A DNA stretch of 64,000 nucleotides from Aquincola sp. (GCA_022841885.1 JALHQP010000001.1:1-64000); one strand, 5' to 3'. Shown: positions 25,229 through 34,439, counted from the stretch's first letter. Notes: a model not told the origin generated them from the sequence alone. Made by a program: numbers and translations.

Positions 25229-25738
25229 ATGCCGCCAACCGTGACTTCCTACCGCCCAGGGTGCCGAACTGCCCGAGGCTTCACGCTGGTGGAACTGCTG
25301 ATCGCAGTGATCGTCGCCGGGTTGTTGGCCGCGATCGCCCTGCCGAGCTTCATGGCGCAGATCCGGGCGTCGCGCCGTGCGGACGCCATTGCGACGTTGT
25401 CGCTGATCCAGCAGGCGCAGGAGCGTTGGCGCGCCAATTGCCCGTGCTACGCCGGCAGCTTGACCAGCTTGCCGCACGCCACCAACCCGGGCGGCTGCCC
25501 CGATACCGACTGCTCGGCGACGAACGGCCTCGGGCTGAGCCTCAGCAACCCGCGCTATACGTTTGCGATGCCGACGCCGCCGGCGTCACCGGCGTCGCAG
25601 AACTCTTACACGATCCGCGCCACGCCTACAGGCAACCAGGCGCAGGACGCTGCTGGCGGCGCCTCCTGCAATCCGCTTGAAGTGCGCGTCGTGGATGGTG
25701 TGCCGACCAACCTTCCCGCCACCTGCTTCCGCCAATGA
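25229..25738 (+). CDS. pilE: PilE/PilA-like type IV pilin
   Basis: A 169-residue prepilin. ARG/FTLVELLIAVIVAGLLAAIA is the canonical class III signal with Glu at +5; the helix continues ALPSFMAQIRASRRADAIATL. The ERW segment after the helix (QQAQERWRANC) and the cysteine-rich C-terminus (CPCYAG, CPDTDC, SCNPLE, TCFRQ) match minor pilins of the PilE type. ATG at 25229 is the first in-frame ATG before the signal, without a good Shine-Dalgarno. Its stop overlaps the next gene (ATGA). Confidence 0.88.
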   Translation: MPPTVTSYRPGCRTARGFTLVELLIAVIVAGLLAAIALPSFMAQIRASRRADAIATLSLIQQAQERWRANCPCYAGSLTSLPHATNPGGCPDTDCSATNGLGLSLSNPRYTFAMPTPPASPASQNSYTIRATPTGNQAQDAAGGASCNPLEVRVVDGVPTNLPATCFRQ

Positions 25739-26217
25739 GCGCGCGTATCTCTTTGTCCTCGCGCGGCTTCACGCTGATCGAGCTGGTCGTCGCGGTGGCC
25801 GTGATCGGCATCCTCGCGGTGGTGGCGGCGCCGGCAATCGGCGAGTACTTGGCGACCCAAAGGTTGAAGGGTGCCGCGGAAGAACTGCAGACCGATCTGC
25901 AGTTCGCGCGCATGGAGTCGGTACAGAGGAATGCCGCGGTCACGGTCACGTTGGCCAGCACCGGCTACACGATCACGCGCGGTGCGACGGCAGTCAAGTC
26001 GGTGACCCTCGGCGGCGGGTCCAGTGTGTCGGGCGGGGCGACAGTGGTGGCCGTGTTCGACCCGGTGCGCACCACCGCCACGATCACCAACGGACCGGAC
26101 ATCACGGTCGCCAACACGGCAACGTCGCGCACGCTGCGGGTATCGCTGTCGACGATGGGCCGGGTGTCGATCTGCTCGCCGGGGGGCGCGGTCAAGGGGT
26201 ACGACACATGCTCATGA
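25735..26217 (+). CDS. fimT: Second FimT/GspH-type minor pilin
   Basis: A 160-residue pseudopilin: SRG/FTLIELVVAVAVIGILAVVA is the processing site and membrane helix, and AAEELQTDLQFARMESVQRN is the typical GspH/FimT linker helix. The rest is a small beta domain rich in Thr, Val and Ala with two Cys near the end (SICSPG, YDTCS). ATG overlaps the stop of the preceding gene, and its end overlaps pilW by ten bases, so the group is tightly coupled. It is a paralogue of the gene at 24583 but more canonical in its signal. Confidence 0.88.
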   Translation: MSARISLSSRGFTLIELVVAVAVIGILAVVAAPAIGEYLATQRLKGAAEELQTDLQFARMESVQRNAAVTVTLASTGYTITRGATAVKSVTLGGGSSVSGGATVVAVFDPVRTTATITNGPDITVANTATSRTLRVSLSTMGRVSICSPGGAVKGYDTCS

Positions 26218-26951
26218 CGAAGAAGCGTCTCTCTCTCACGAGGCGGCAACGCTTGGCCGGCGTCTCGATGGTCGAGTTGATGGTCGGCATCGCGATCAGC
26301 CTGATCGTCGTGGGTGGCGGCTTGTCGCTGCTGGCCAACTTCACCGGCGAGAACCGGCGCCTGCTGCTCGAAACGCGCCTGAACCAGGACCTGCGCGCCG
26401 CAATGGACATGGTCACTCGCGACCTGCGGCGCGCCGGCCACTGGCAGGGGTCGACGGCAGGCATCTGGGTCAACGGCGGTCCGAACGTGCCGCCGCAGAG
26501 CGCCTACCGCCACTTCTACGACTCGGCGTGCAATGCCAGCCCGCTCGGCGCGTCGGCACCGATCCCTCCGGCCGCGGCCTCTCATGTCTGCTACGCAATC
26601 GCAGGCGACGCGGACAACGCGGTCAACGAGACCACGCGTGCGGAACTCTACGGCTTCCACCTCGCCAACGGCGTGCTGTACGCGGTCATCAACGGCAGCG
26701 CGCAGCAGGCGGTGACCGACCCCGGCACGATCACGATCAGCCAGTTCGTCGTCACGCCCAGCAGCACCAGCGTACCGATGACTGGCTTCTGTCGGTTCAC
26801 CTGCACCGTGAACTGCCCGCGCGTGATCGTGCGCGAGTTCGACATCCAGCTGCGGGGCAGCGTGCCGACCGATACCACGATCCAGCGTCAGCTGCGCAGC
26901 AACGTGCGGGTGCGCAACGACTACTACGACGGGCAATGCCCGACCTCGTGA
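26208..26951 (+). CDS. pilW: PilW-type minor pilin
   Basis: A 247-residue PilW-family protein. The processing site is in RLAG/VSMVELMVGIAISLIVVGGGLSL, Glu at +5, and the following helix NRRLLLETRLNQDLRAAMDMVTRDLRRAGHW is the PilW signature, the last part being strongly conserved. The globular domain holds several Cys (SACNAS, HVCYA, GFCRFTCTVNC). Two start codons are possible; ATG at 26208 has AAGGGG at the best distance, whereas ATG at 26214 overlaps the previous stop. PilW with PilX and PilV primes pilus assembly. Confidence 0.88.
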   Translation: MLMTKKRLSLTRRQRLAGVSMVELMVGIAISLIVVGGGLSLLANFTGENRRLLLETRLNQDLRAAMDMVTRDLRRAGHWQGSTAGIWVNGGPNVPPQSAYRHFYDSACNASPLGASAPIPPAAASHVCYAIAGDADNAVNETTRAELYGFHLANGVLYAVINGSAQQAVTDPGTITISQFVVTPSSTSVPMTGFCRFTCTVNCPRVIVREFDIQLRGSVPTDTTIQRQLRSNVRVRNDYYDGQCPTS

Positions 26952-26962
26952 GGCCCACCGAC

Positions 26963-28216
26963 ATGAACGGACACTCTGCCTCCCTGTCGTTTCGCCGCAG
27001 CCAACGCGGCGCCGGCGCGCTCGTCGCCGTCGTGCTGCTCTACGTGGCGATGGCGATCATCGTGGTCTTCACCAACCGCAACCTGATCTTCGAGCAGAAG
27101 ACCTCGGCCAATCAATATCGCGCGACGCTGGCGCTCGAGGCCGCCGAGGCCGGTCTCGAGTGGGCGACGACGATGCTCAACAAGTCCGGACCGATCGCGG
27201 CGCAATGTCTCGACGACGCGGCGGGCCAGAGCTTCAGGGCCAGGTACCTGAGCTACGCTTCGGCCGCCCGCACCTGGACGCCCACTGCAGCGGGCGCCGT
27301 GGTGGCTTCATGCGTGACCTCGCAGGCGGGCACCGACTGGACCTGCAGTTGCCCTGCCGCCGGCACGGCGCCGTCGGTGGCAGCGCCTGCCGCGGGCGGC
27401 TTCAAGCCCGGCTTCGCGATCGCGTTCGTCACCAACGGCGCCACGCGTTCCGTCGACCTCGTGTCCTATGGCTGCACCGCCGCCATCAACTCGGCCACCT
27501 GCACCGGCGACGCGGCCGCCACGGTGCGGGTGACGTTGGCCAACGTGTCGGCGCTGGCCACGGCGCCCGGCGCGCCGCTGACGGCGCGCGGCGAGGTCAA
27601 CGTCGGCAACGCCGCGCTCGGGGTCCAGAACGGCGACCCGAACTCCGCGGGCGTGACGGTCAACGCCGGCATGGGCATCAACGCGTCCAGCCTGCGCATC
27701 ACGAGTACTCCCGGCACGCCGCCCCACAGCACCTTGGTCGGCAACGACGACTCGCTGCGCAACTCGACCGAGGACCAGATGTTCCAGACCTTCTTCGGTG
27801 TGCCGAAGGCTACCTGGCGCGACTCGGTGGCCGACGCGCGGCTGAGTTGCCCCTGCACGGAGACAAGCGTATCTGCGGCGCTGGCCACCGGCGCGCGCAA
27901 GCTTTGGCTGCAGGGCAACCTATCGATGAACGCGAACCAGACGCTCGGCAGCGTGAGCGACCCCTTCATCCTGATGGTCGACGGCTCAATCGAGATGCGC
28001 GGCGACCTCAACATCTACGGCGTCACGTACAGCACTGGCATGACCTGGGACAACACCGGCGGCGGCAGCGCGCTGCTCGTGGGTGCGGCGATCTCGGAAG
28101 GCAACTACCAGGGCAACGGCACGCCCGACTACTACTACGACCCGCGGGTCATCGCCAACCTGCTCGACATTCCAGGCGCGTTCGCGCGCGTGCCGGGCAG
28201 CTGGCGCGACTTCTGA
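26963..28216 (+). CDS. pilX: PilX-type minor pilin with enlarged C-terminal region
   Basis: A 417-residue protein. The N-terminus RRSQRGAGALVAVVLLYVAMAII and the conserved LALEAAEAGLEWATTML identify PilX. Ordinary PilX proteins are about 150-200 residues; here roughly 220 further residues follow, rich in Ser, Thr, Asn and Gly (for example LRITSTPGTPPHS, LQGNLSMNANQTLGSVS) with short beta-helix-like repeats, suggesting an adhesive or tip domain. The processing site (QRG/AGALVAV) lacks a Glu at +5, which is usual for PilX-like tip pilins. ATG at 26963 has GTGAGG before it. Confidence 0.82.
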   Translation: MNGHSASLSFRRSQRGAGALVAVVLLYVAMAIIVVFTNRNLIFEQKTSANQYRATLALEAAEAGLEWATTMLNKSGPIAAQCLDDAAGQSFRARYLSYASAARTWTPTAAGAVVASCVTSQAGTDWTCSCPAAGTAPSVAAPAAGGFKPGFAIAFVTNGATRSVDLVSYGCTAAINSATCTGDAAATVRVTLANVSALATAPGAPLTARGEVNVGNAALGVQNGDPNSAGVTVNAGMGINASSLRITSTPGTPPHSTLVGNDDSLRNSTEDQMFQTFFGVPKATWRDSVADARLSCPCTETSVSAALATGARKLWLQGNLSMNANQTLGSVSDPFILMVDGSIEMRGDLNIYGVTYSTGMTWDNTGGGSALLVGAAISEGNYQGNGTPDYYYDPRVIANLLDIPGAFARVPGSWRDF

Positions 28217-28257
28217 AGACGGACAGCGCAGGACAGGCCTCAGAACGGAGCGGCTCC

Positions 28258-29811
28258 ATGAACTCTTATTCCCCCTCACGGCGTCATGCGCAGCGCGGCA
28301 TCGGCCTGATCGAGGCCCTGGTCTCGCTGCTCGTGCTGGCGCTGGGCATGATGTCCTTTGCCGCACTTCAGGCGCGCCTGCGGCTGAACTCCGATGTCGC
28401 CAAGCAACGAGCCGAGGCGGTGCGATTGGCGCAGGAGCAGATCGAGGGTTTCCGCTCGTTTGGCACGCTGGCCACGTTTGACGCGGTGGGATCCGGCAGC
28501 AGCACAGTGACGGCCAGCAGCATTGTCAGCAATGCCTCGTACACGATCACCCGTCAGGTTACCGACACCCCCCGGGCTGCAGGACTGACGAGTGCACCGG
28601 TCAAAAACCTGCTGGTCACGGTCACCTGGAACGACCGCAACGGCAACGCGCAGTCGGTCATCTTCCGCACGATCATTGCTCGCTCCGACCCGGCGATTGC
28701 CGCGTCGCTCGCGCTATCGCCCAATGGCTCGCCGGTGCGCGACCTGCTGGGGCGCGACATCCAGGTGCCGATTCCGGCGCGGAACCTGGGAGACGGCACC
28801 AGTGCCGTCAAACCCCTGGCCGACGGCACGATCGCCTACGTGTTCAACAACGACACGGGTGTGGTCACACAGCGCTGCAGCGGCATCTCGGCCTCGACGG
28901 TGACCAACGAGCTGACGCTGGCGACGCTGTCTGCGGCGGGCGTCAACTGCGCCAACATCTTCGGCTACCTCGTCAGCGGCTTCATCCGCACCGACGCTTC
29001 AAACAATCCCAACGCCAGCAACCCGAACGACTGGCCGCCGGGGAGCGTGGCGATGCGTGTGGATCTGGACAACACCCCGCCACCCGTCAACGCGCAAGGC
29101 GAGCCGCTGCCGGGAACGACCCAGCAGCTGACGGCGGCCTACTGGCCGGCGATCACCAGCGCCACCGGGACGACTATCGGGAGCGGGTCGGGGACGTACA
29201 CGCCTGCGGAGTGCAACGCGCAGGCCATGCAGAACGTGCGATACACCGCGCCGGTCAGCTTCACGCAGACCAACAACGGCAACACCACCACCGTGACGAC
29301 TACCACGGTGATCGCGACGATTCCGCTGAGCGTCACGTCGATCACGCCCTCCTCCGTCGCACCTTGGGTGGGAGTGTCGGCCGCGAACGCGGCCGCCCAG
29401 ATCGTCAATCCGCAATGGACGGGCGAACGCTTCGTGGCCTACTCCTGCCTGATCTACCCGATCGACCTCGATCTCAACGCGTCCACGGCGGCGGCCTACA
29501 CCGCCCGCGTCGCACTCTGGCCGGCGTCGGATTGGACGATCGGCACCGGCAGCAGCGATTGGAAGGTCTGCCGCTATTCGGCCGACTACAACCTCAACGG
29601 TGGCGTTTACATTTCCAGCGGCGGCGTCGTCACTCGCATCGACAACCAGGAGCACACCTATGCGTACCTGAATGCGCAGCGCAGCCTGGGCAATCAGAAC
29701 TTCCTCCTGGTCGGGGGGCGAGAGCGCTGTCCGACCGACGGTTCGGTCGAAGTCAACGGCACTGGCGGCGAGAACTACACTGACGAAACCACGGTCACCC
29801 ACCAGCCGTGA
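28258..29811 (+). CDS. pilV: PilV-type minor pilin with very large C-terminal extension
   Basis: A 517-residue protein. QRG/IGLIEALVSLLVLALGMMSF is the PilV-type processing site and helix, and AKQRAEAVRLAQEQIEGFRSF the linker. PilV proteins are normally 150-220 residues. Here about 300 further residues follow, Thr/Ser/Asn-rich (FTQTNNGNTTTVTTTTVIAT), with paired Cys (QRCSG, VNCANIFGY, SCLIYP, KVCRYS, ERCPTDG) and Trp/Tyr-rich beta segments. GGAG precedes the ATG. It closes the cluster; no pilY1 follows, and the extended C-terminus may supply the tip or adhesin function normally given by PilY1. That last point is inference. Confidence 0.82.
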   Translation: MNSYSPSRRHAQRGIGLIEALVSLLVLALGMMSFAALQARLRLNSDVAKQRAEAVRLAQEQIEGFRSFGTLATFDAVGSGSSTVTASSIVSNASYTITRQVTDTPRAAGLTSAPVKNLLVTVTWNDRNGNAQSVIFRTIIARSDPAIAASLALSPNGSPVRDLLGRDIQVPIPARNLGDGTSAVKPLADGTIAYVFNNDTGVVTQRCSGISASTVTNELTLATLSAAGVNCANIFGYLVSGFIRTDASNNPNASNPNDWPPGSVAMRVDLDNTPPPVNAQGEPLPGTTQQLTAAYWPAITSATGTTIGSGSGTYTPAECNAQAMQNVRYTAPVSFTQTNNGNTTTVTTTTVIATIPLSVTSITPSSVAPWVGVSAANAAAQIVNPQWTGERFVAYSCLIYPIDLDLNASTAAAYTARVALWPASDWTIGTGSSDWKVCRYSADYNLNGGVYISSGGVVTRIDNQEHTYAYLNAQRSLGNQNFLLVGGRERCPTDGSVEVNGTGGENYTDETTVTHQP

Positions 29812-29827
29812 CGCCGATGTTCCGTCC

Positions 29828-30955
29828 GTGCCCGCCCCCGATCCCGTCGAAGCCGCCGCGCGTTTCAAGGCACTGCAAGCCGCCGAGCGCGCGGTCGGGC
29901 TGAGCGATCCCAACCCGCGCGTCGGCTGCACCTTGATCTCGTCGCGCGGCGAGATCCTGGCCACCGGCCACACCCAACAGGCCGGCGGCCGCCATGCCGA
30001 GGTCGAGGCCTTGCGCATTGCCCGCGAGGCCGGGCACGACCCGCGCGGCGCCACCGCGTTCGTCACACTCGAGCCCTGCTCGCACCATGGGCGCACGCCG
30101 CCGTGCTGCGACGCGCTGATCGATGCCGGCCTGGCGCGTGTGGTGGTGGCCGTCGGCGATCCCAACCCACGCGTGGCCGGCCAAGGCCTCGCGCGGCTGC
30201 GCGCAGCCGGCATCGCGGTGGAGGTGGTCGGCGGCGAGTGGGGCGCCGCGTCGCGCGAGCTGAACATCGGCTTCTTCTCGCGCATGCAACGCGGCCGGCC
30301 CTGGGTGCGCATGAAGGTCGCCGCCTCGCTCGACGGGCGGACCGCGCTCGACAACGGCGCCAGCCAGTGGATCACGGGGGAGGCGGCGCGTACCGACGGC
30401 CATGCCTGGCGCCGCCGCGCGGGCGCGGTGCTGACCGGCATCGGCACGGTGCGCGACGACGATCCGCGGCTGGACGTGCGCCTGGTGCCGACGCAACATC
30501 AGCCGCTGCGTGTGGTGGTCGACTCGCGGCTCGAGATCGCGCCCGCGGCGCGTGTGCTGCATGCGCCCGGCAGCGCGCTCGTGTACACGACGAGCGACGA
30601 CAAGGAACGCATCGCGGCGCTGGCCAATGAGCGGGTCGAGGTGGTCCGCGCACCGGCCGACACGAGTGGCAAGACCGACTTGGCAGCGTTGCTCGCCGAC
30701 CTGGCGCGGCGCGAGGTCAACGAACTGCATGTCGAGGCCGGCGAGAAGCTCAACGGCTCGTTGCTGCGCGCCGGCCTGGTCGACGAGTTGCTGCTCTACA
30801 TCGCGCCACGCCTGTTCGGCCCCGGGCGCGGCATCGCGGCGATCGGGCCGCTGGCGTCGCTGGCCGACAGCCTGGACTTCGAGATGGTCGACGTCGAGCG
30901 CATCGGCGCCGACCTGCGCCTGCGCTTGCGGCCACCCGGCCGCGCCGACTTCTAG
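29828..30955 (+). CDS. ribD: RibD, bifunctional pyrimidine deaminase/reductase of riboflavin synthesis
   Basis: A 375-residue fusion. The N-terminal deaminase has the zinc site HAEVEAL and PCSHHGRTPPC with the catalytic Glu; the C-terminal reductase shows RPWVRMKVAASLDGRTAL, GIGTVRDDDPRLDVR and NELHVEAGEKLNGSLL. It converts the diaminopyrimidine from GTP cyclohydrolase II into 5-amino-6-ribitylaminouracil phosphate using NADPH. The likely start is the GTG at 29828, 16 bases after the pilV stop; no ATG in frame is nearer. It begins the ribD-ribBA-ribH-nusB group. Confidence 0.93.
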   Translation: MPAPDPVEAAARFKALQAAERAVGLSDPNPRVGCTLISSRGEILATGHTQQAGGRHAEVEALRIAREAGHDPRGATAFVTLEPCSHHGRTPPCCDALIDAGLARVVVAVGDPNPRVAGQGLARLRAAGIAVEVVGGEWGAASRELNIGFFSRMQRGRPWVRMKVAASLDGRTALDNGASQWITGEAARTDGHAWRRRAGAVLTGIGTVRDDDPRLDVRLVPTQHQPLRVVVDSRLEIAPAARVLHAPGSALVYTTSDDKERIAALANERVEVVRAPADTSGKTDLAALLADLARREVNELHVEAGEKLNGSLLRAGLVDELLLYIAPRLFGPGRGIAAIGPLASLADSLDFEMVDVERIGADLRLRLRPPGRADF

Positions 30956-30992
30956 CGCCCGCCGCAAGACACCCGCGCGACAGCGGGATACC

Positions 30993-31019
30993 GGGGCCGC
31001 CACCTACAATGGCGGCCCC
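30993..31019 (+). promoter_or_regulatory. Perfect inverted repeat containing a -10 box, touching the ribBA start
   Basis: GGGGCCGCCA (30993-31002) and TGGCGGCCCC (31010-31019) are perfect ten-base inverted arms around CCTACAA. The middle contains TACAAT (31005-31010), a good -10 box, and the right arm abuts the ribBA ATG at 31020. If transcription starts from this box the message is almost leaderless and the palindrome acts as DNA (operator). If it is transcribed from ribD, the hairpin would cover the start of ribBA. No FMN-riboswitch motif is present. Confidence 0.5.
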
Positions 31020-32129
31020 ATGCCGATCTCTCCCGTTCCCGAACTCGTCGCCGAACTCGCGGCCGGCCGCATGATCCTGCTGGTCGACGAGGAGGACCGC
31101 GAGAACGAGGGCGATCTGATGATCGCGGCCGACCATGTCACGCCGGAAGCCATCAATTTCATGGCCAAGCATGGGCGCGGCCTGATCTGCCTGACGCTGA
31201 CGCGCGAGCGCTGCGAGCGCCTGCGCCTGCCGATGATGGCGCGCCGCAACGGCACCAAGTTCGGCACCGCCTTCACCGTGTCCATCGAGGCCGCGCACGG
31301 CGTCACCACCGGCATCTCGGCTGCCGACCGCGCGCGCACCGTCAAGGCCGCGGTGGCGCGCGACGCGAAGGCCGAAGACATCGTGCAGCCGGGCCACATC
31401 TTCCCGATCCAGGCGCAGGACGGCGGCGTGCTGATGCGCGCGGGGCACACCGAGGCCGGCTGCGACCTCGCCGCGATGGCCGGGCTGACGCCGGCCTCCG
31501 TCATCTGCGAGGTGATGAAGGACGACGGCACGATGGCGCGCCTGCCCGATCTCGAGGCCTTCGCGCGCGAGCATGGCCTGAAGATCGGCACCATCGCCGA
31601 CCTGATCCACCATCGCAGCCACAACGAGTCGCTGATCGAGCCGCTGGGCACGCGCGACCTGGTCACGGCGCAGGGGCGCTTTCGCTGCACCGCCTACCGC
31701 GACCGCAGCGGCGGTAGCGTGCATCTCGGACTGGCCGTGGGCGAGTGGGGCGAGGCCGACGAGGTGCCGGTGCGCGTGCACGAGCCGCTGTCGGTGATGG
31801 ACCTGCTCGACGCCGGCGCCGGTGCGCACTCCTGGCCGCTGCCGGCCGCGCTGAGCGCGCTGCAACAGGCCGGCCGCGGCGTGGCCGTGTTGCTCAACGC
31901 GGGCAACATCGATGCCGAGACCCTGCTCGCTCGCGTGCTGCCCGAAGCGGCCAAGGCGCCGGCGGAGGCCGGCAACATGGACCTGCGCACCTACGGCGTG
32001 GGCGCGCAAATCCTGCGCCACCTCGGCGTGCGCCGCATGAAGCTGCTCGGCGCGCCGCGCCGCATGCCCAGCATGACCGGCTACGGCCTCGAAGTCACTG
32101 GCTTCGTCGCCGCACCTGGAAAGGCCTGA
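31020..32129 (+). CDS. ribBA: RibB with degenerate GTP-cyclohydrolase-II-like C-terminus (RibBA/RibBX type)
   Basis: A 369-residue protein. The N-terminal part (about 1-205) is an intact 3,4-dihydroxy-2-butanone-4-phosphate synthase: [71 protein letters not shown] and [16 protein letters not shown]. The C-terminal half keeps the outline of GTP cyclohydrolase II and the end [22 protein letters not shown], but the zinc-binding CxxDxF/CDC motif and the catalytic GxR region are missing. It therefore probably has only the first activity, and a separate RibA must exist elsewhere. It ends three bases before ribH. Confidence 0.9.
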   Translation: MPISPVPELVAELAAGRMILLVDEEDRENEGDLMIAADHVTPEAINFMAKHGRGLICLTLTRERCERLRLPMMARRNGTKFGTAFTVSIEAAHGVTTGISAADRARTVKAAVARDAKAEDIVQPGHIFPIQAQDGGVLMRAGHTEAGCDLAAMAGLTPASVICEVMKDDGTMARLPDLEAFAREHGLKIGTIADLIHHRSHNESLIEPLGTRDLVTAQGRFRCTAYRDRSGGSVHLGLAVGEWGEADEVPVRVHEPLSVMDLLDAGAGAHSWPLPAALSALQQAGRGVAVLLNAGNIDAETLLARVLPEAAKAPAEAGNMDLRTYGVGAQILRHLGVRRMKLLGAPRRMPSMTGYGLEVTGFVAAPGKA

Positions 32130-32132
32130 GCG

Positions 32133-32594
32133 ATGCAGGACGCAGACACCGGAGCAGACAAGGCGCTGGACGGCGAGGGCCTGCGCATCGGCATCGTGCG
32201 CGCGCGTTTCAACGACGCCATCACGCGCCGGCTCGAGGAATGCTGCCTCGCCGAGCTCGCCGCGCTGGGCGTGCAGGGCAAGGACGTGACGCGCGTCGAC
32301 GTGCCCGGCGCACTCGAGGTGCCGCTGGCGCTGAAGATGATGGCCGACAGCGAGGACTACGACGCGCTGGTGGCGCTGGGCTGCGTGATCCGCGGCGAGA
32401 CCTACCACTTCGAGCTGGTGGCCAACGAGAGCGGCGCCGGTGTCACGCGCGTCGGCCTGGACCACCCGATCCCGATCGCCAACGCCATCCTCACGGTCGA
32501 GAACGAGGCCCAGGCCTGGGCGCGTGCCGACGACAAGGGCCGCGACGCCGCACGCGTGGCGGTCGAGATGGCGAACCTGATGGAAGACCTGTGA
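32133..32594 (+). CDS. ribH: RibH, lumazine synthase
   Basis: A 153-residue 6,7-dimethyl-8-ribityllumazine synthase. Family motifs are [56 protein letters not shown] and [22 protein letters not shown] with the phosphate-binding and catalytic residues. It condenses the RibD product with the RibB product. It begins three bases after ribBA and is probably translated from the same message. Its end is followed by a palindromic repeat before nusB. Confidence 0.96.
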   Translation: MQDADTGADKALDGEGLRIGIVRARFNDAITRRLEECCLAELAALGVQGKDVTRVDVPGALEVPLALKMMADSEDYDALVALGCVIRGETYHFELVANESGAGVTRVGLDHPIPIANAILTVENEAQAWARADDKGRDAARVAVEMANLMEDL

Positions 32595-32616
32595 GCGCGC
32601 CGGGCCGTCCCAAGCG

Positions 32617-32665
32617 CGAACGTTCCTCCTCGGGGGGACGGGCCGAAGGCCTGAGGGGGCGAACG
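32617..32665. repeat. Dispersed GC-rich palindromic repeat between ribH and nusB
   Basis: CGAACGTTCC ... GGGGGCGAACG flanks a core CTCGGGGGGACGGGCCGAAGG (read here in two parts: CTCGGGGGGAC and GGGCCGAAGGCC). The same core occurs at 63221-63259, also between two co-directional genes. It has the position and symmetry of the short intergenic palindromes known from Burkholderiales. It is likely transcribed with the operon and may form a stable RNA hairpin. Confidence 0.65.
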
Positions 32666-32667
32666 TA

Positions 32668-33132
32668 GTGGCGACCTCTCGCCGGCCCACGGCCGCCAAA
32701 TCACAGCGCCGCCGCGCGCGCGAGCTGGCCCTGCAGGGCCTGTACCAGTGGCTGATCGCCGGCGGCGAGGTGGCCGCGATCGATGCCCAGCTGCGCGAAC
32801 ACGAGGGCTATGAGAAGTGCGACAGCGTCCACTTCGACGCCCTGCTGCGCGGTGGCATCGAGGCTGCGGCCGCGCTGGACGCCGCCCTGGCGCGCCATGT
32901 GGACCGCAAGACGACCGAGCTGTCGCCGATCGAGCATGCGGTGCTGATGATCGGCGCTTACGAGCTGCAGCACTGCCTCGACATCCCCTACAAGGTCGCG
33001 ATCAACGAGGCGGTCGAGCTGGCCAAGGCCTTCGGTGGCACCGACGGCCACAAGTACGTCAACGGTGTGCTCGACAAGGTGGCCGCCGACCTGCGGCCCG
33101 CCGAAGTGCAGGCTGCGCGGCAACCGCCGTGA
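32668..33132 (+). CDS. nusB: Transcription antitermination factor NusB
   Basis: A 154-residue NusB protein with the basic N-terminus [18 protein letters not shown], the middle [52 protein letters not shown] that holds the RNA/NusE-binding surface, of which I cite [14 protein letters not shown] and [15 protein letters not shown]. NusB binds boxA RNA with NusE (S10) in rRNA antitermination. The GTG start lies three bases after the palindromic repeat. The stop overlaps the start of the aminotransferase gene (GTGA). A nusB gene after ribH is a common bacterial arrangement. Confidence 0.95.
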   Translation: MATSRRPTAAKSQRRRARELALQGLYQWLIAGGEVAAIDAQLREHEGYEKCDSVHFDALLRGGIEAAAALDAALARHVDRKTTELSPIEHAVLMIGAYELQHCLDIPYKVAINEAVELAKAFGGTDGHKYVNGVLDKVAADLRPAEVQAARQPP

Positions 33133-34325
33133 AACTCGCGTCGCGACTCGACCGCATCGAGCCGTTCTACGTGATGGAGTGCGCCAAGGCGGCGGATCGG
33201 ATCGCCGCCGGACCGCTCTGCGACCCCGCCCATGGCGGCCGGCCGATGATCTACCTGAACATCGGCGAGCCCGACTTCACTGCCGTGCCACTGGCTGTCG
33301 AGGCGGCGGCGCGCTGCATGGCCGAGGGCCGCACGCAGTACACGCAGGCCACCGGCCTGCCCGAACTGCGCGAGGCCATCGCGCGCTGGTACGGCACGCG
33401 CTTCGGCCTGGCCATTGCGCCCGAGCGCATCGTGATCACCGCCGGCGCCTCGGCCGCGCTGCAGCTGATCACGCTGGCGTTGATCGACGAGGGTGACGAG
33501 GTGCTGCTGCCAGACCCGAGCTACCCCTGCAACCGCCATTTCGTCGCCGCCGCGGGCGGGCGTGCCGTGCTGCTGCCCGCCGGCGCCGAACACCGCTTCC
33601 AGCTCGACGCCGACGCGGTACGCCGGGCCTGGGGCGCGCGCACGCGTGGCGTGCTGCTGGCCTCGCCGTCCAACCCCACCGGCACCTCGATCGAGCGCGC
33701 CGAGATGCGCCGCATCGTCGAGGCGGTGCGCGAGCGCGGCGGCTTCACGCTGGTCGACGAGATCTACCTCGGCCTGAGCTACGACGAGGCCTTCGGCCAC
33801 AGCGCGCTGGAACATGGGGTCGGACACGGCGACGACGTGATCGCGATCAACAGCTTCTCCAAGTACTTCGGCATGACCGGCTGGCGCCTGGGCTGGCTGG
33901 TGCTGCCCGAGGCCCTGGTGAGCGCGGTCGAGAAGCTGGCGCAGAACCTGTACATCTGCGCCTCGTCCCTGGCCCAGCACGCCGCGCTGGCCTGCTTCGA
34001 GCCGGCGTCGCTGGCCGAGTGCGAGCGGCGCCGCGAGGCCTTTCGTGCGCGCCGCGACTTCGTCGTGCCGGCGCTCGACCGCCTGGGCCTGGAGGTGCCG
34101 GTGAAACCCGATGGAGCCTTCTATGCCTACGCCGACGTGAGTGCGCATGCGGCCAGCAGCTGGGACTTCTGCTTCGACCTGATGCGCCGCGCCCAGGTGG
34201 CGCTGACGCCCGGACGCGACTTCGGCCCGCACGCCGGCGAGCGGTTTCTGCGCCTGTCGTTCGCGCGTTCGATGGGCGAATTGCACGAAGCGGTGGACCG
34301 TCTGGAGCAGGCCCTGGCCGGGTGA
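33129..34325 (+). CDS. Class I/II PLP-dependent aminotransferase
   Basis: A 398-residue fold-type I aminotransferase. The cofactor-binding motif is [17 protein letters not shown] with the PLP Lys; other landmarks are [67 protein letters not shown] and [11 protein letters not shown]-terminal RLSFARS contains the Arg that binds the substrate carboxylate. The GTG start overlaps nusB. Probably an aspartate/alanine/aromatic-type enzyme; substrate cannot be assigned. It ends the riboflavin-nusB unit. Confidence 0.92.
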   Translation: MKLASRLDRIEPFYVMECAKAADRIAAGPLCDPAHGGRPMIYLNIGEPDFTAVPLAVEAAARCMAEGRTQYTQATGLPELREAIARWYGTRFGLAIAPERIVITAGASAALQLITLALIDEGDEVLLPDPSYPCNRHFVAAAGGRAVLLPAGAEHRFQLDADAVRRAWGARTRGVLLASPSNPTGTSIERAEMRRIVEAVRERGGFTLVDEIYLGLSYDEAFGHSALEHGVGHGDDVIAINSFSKYFGMTGWRLGWLVLPEALVSAVEKLAQNLYICASSLAQHAALACFEPASLAECERRREAFRARRDFVVPALDRLGLEVPVKPDGAFYAYADVSAHAASSWDFCFDLMRRAQVALTPGRDFGPHAGERFLRLSFARSMGELHEAVDRLEQALAG

Positions 34326-34439
34326 CAAAGCGTTAAGCCTGCGACCCTTGACACGCTTTGCGACGGCTTTCGCAGCGCCGCAGGGCGCGCGGCGCCGATA
34401 ACGCGGGGGAAGCCCGTTAAGCTTTGCGGGTCTGTCGCC

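Noticed and set aside
30956-31019. FMN riboswitch upstream of ribBA
   Set aside because: The 64-base gap is too short and lacks the conserved FMN aptamer blocks; only a simple inverted repeat is present.
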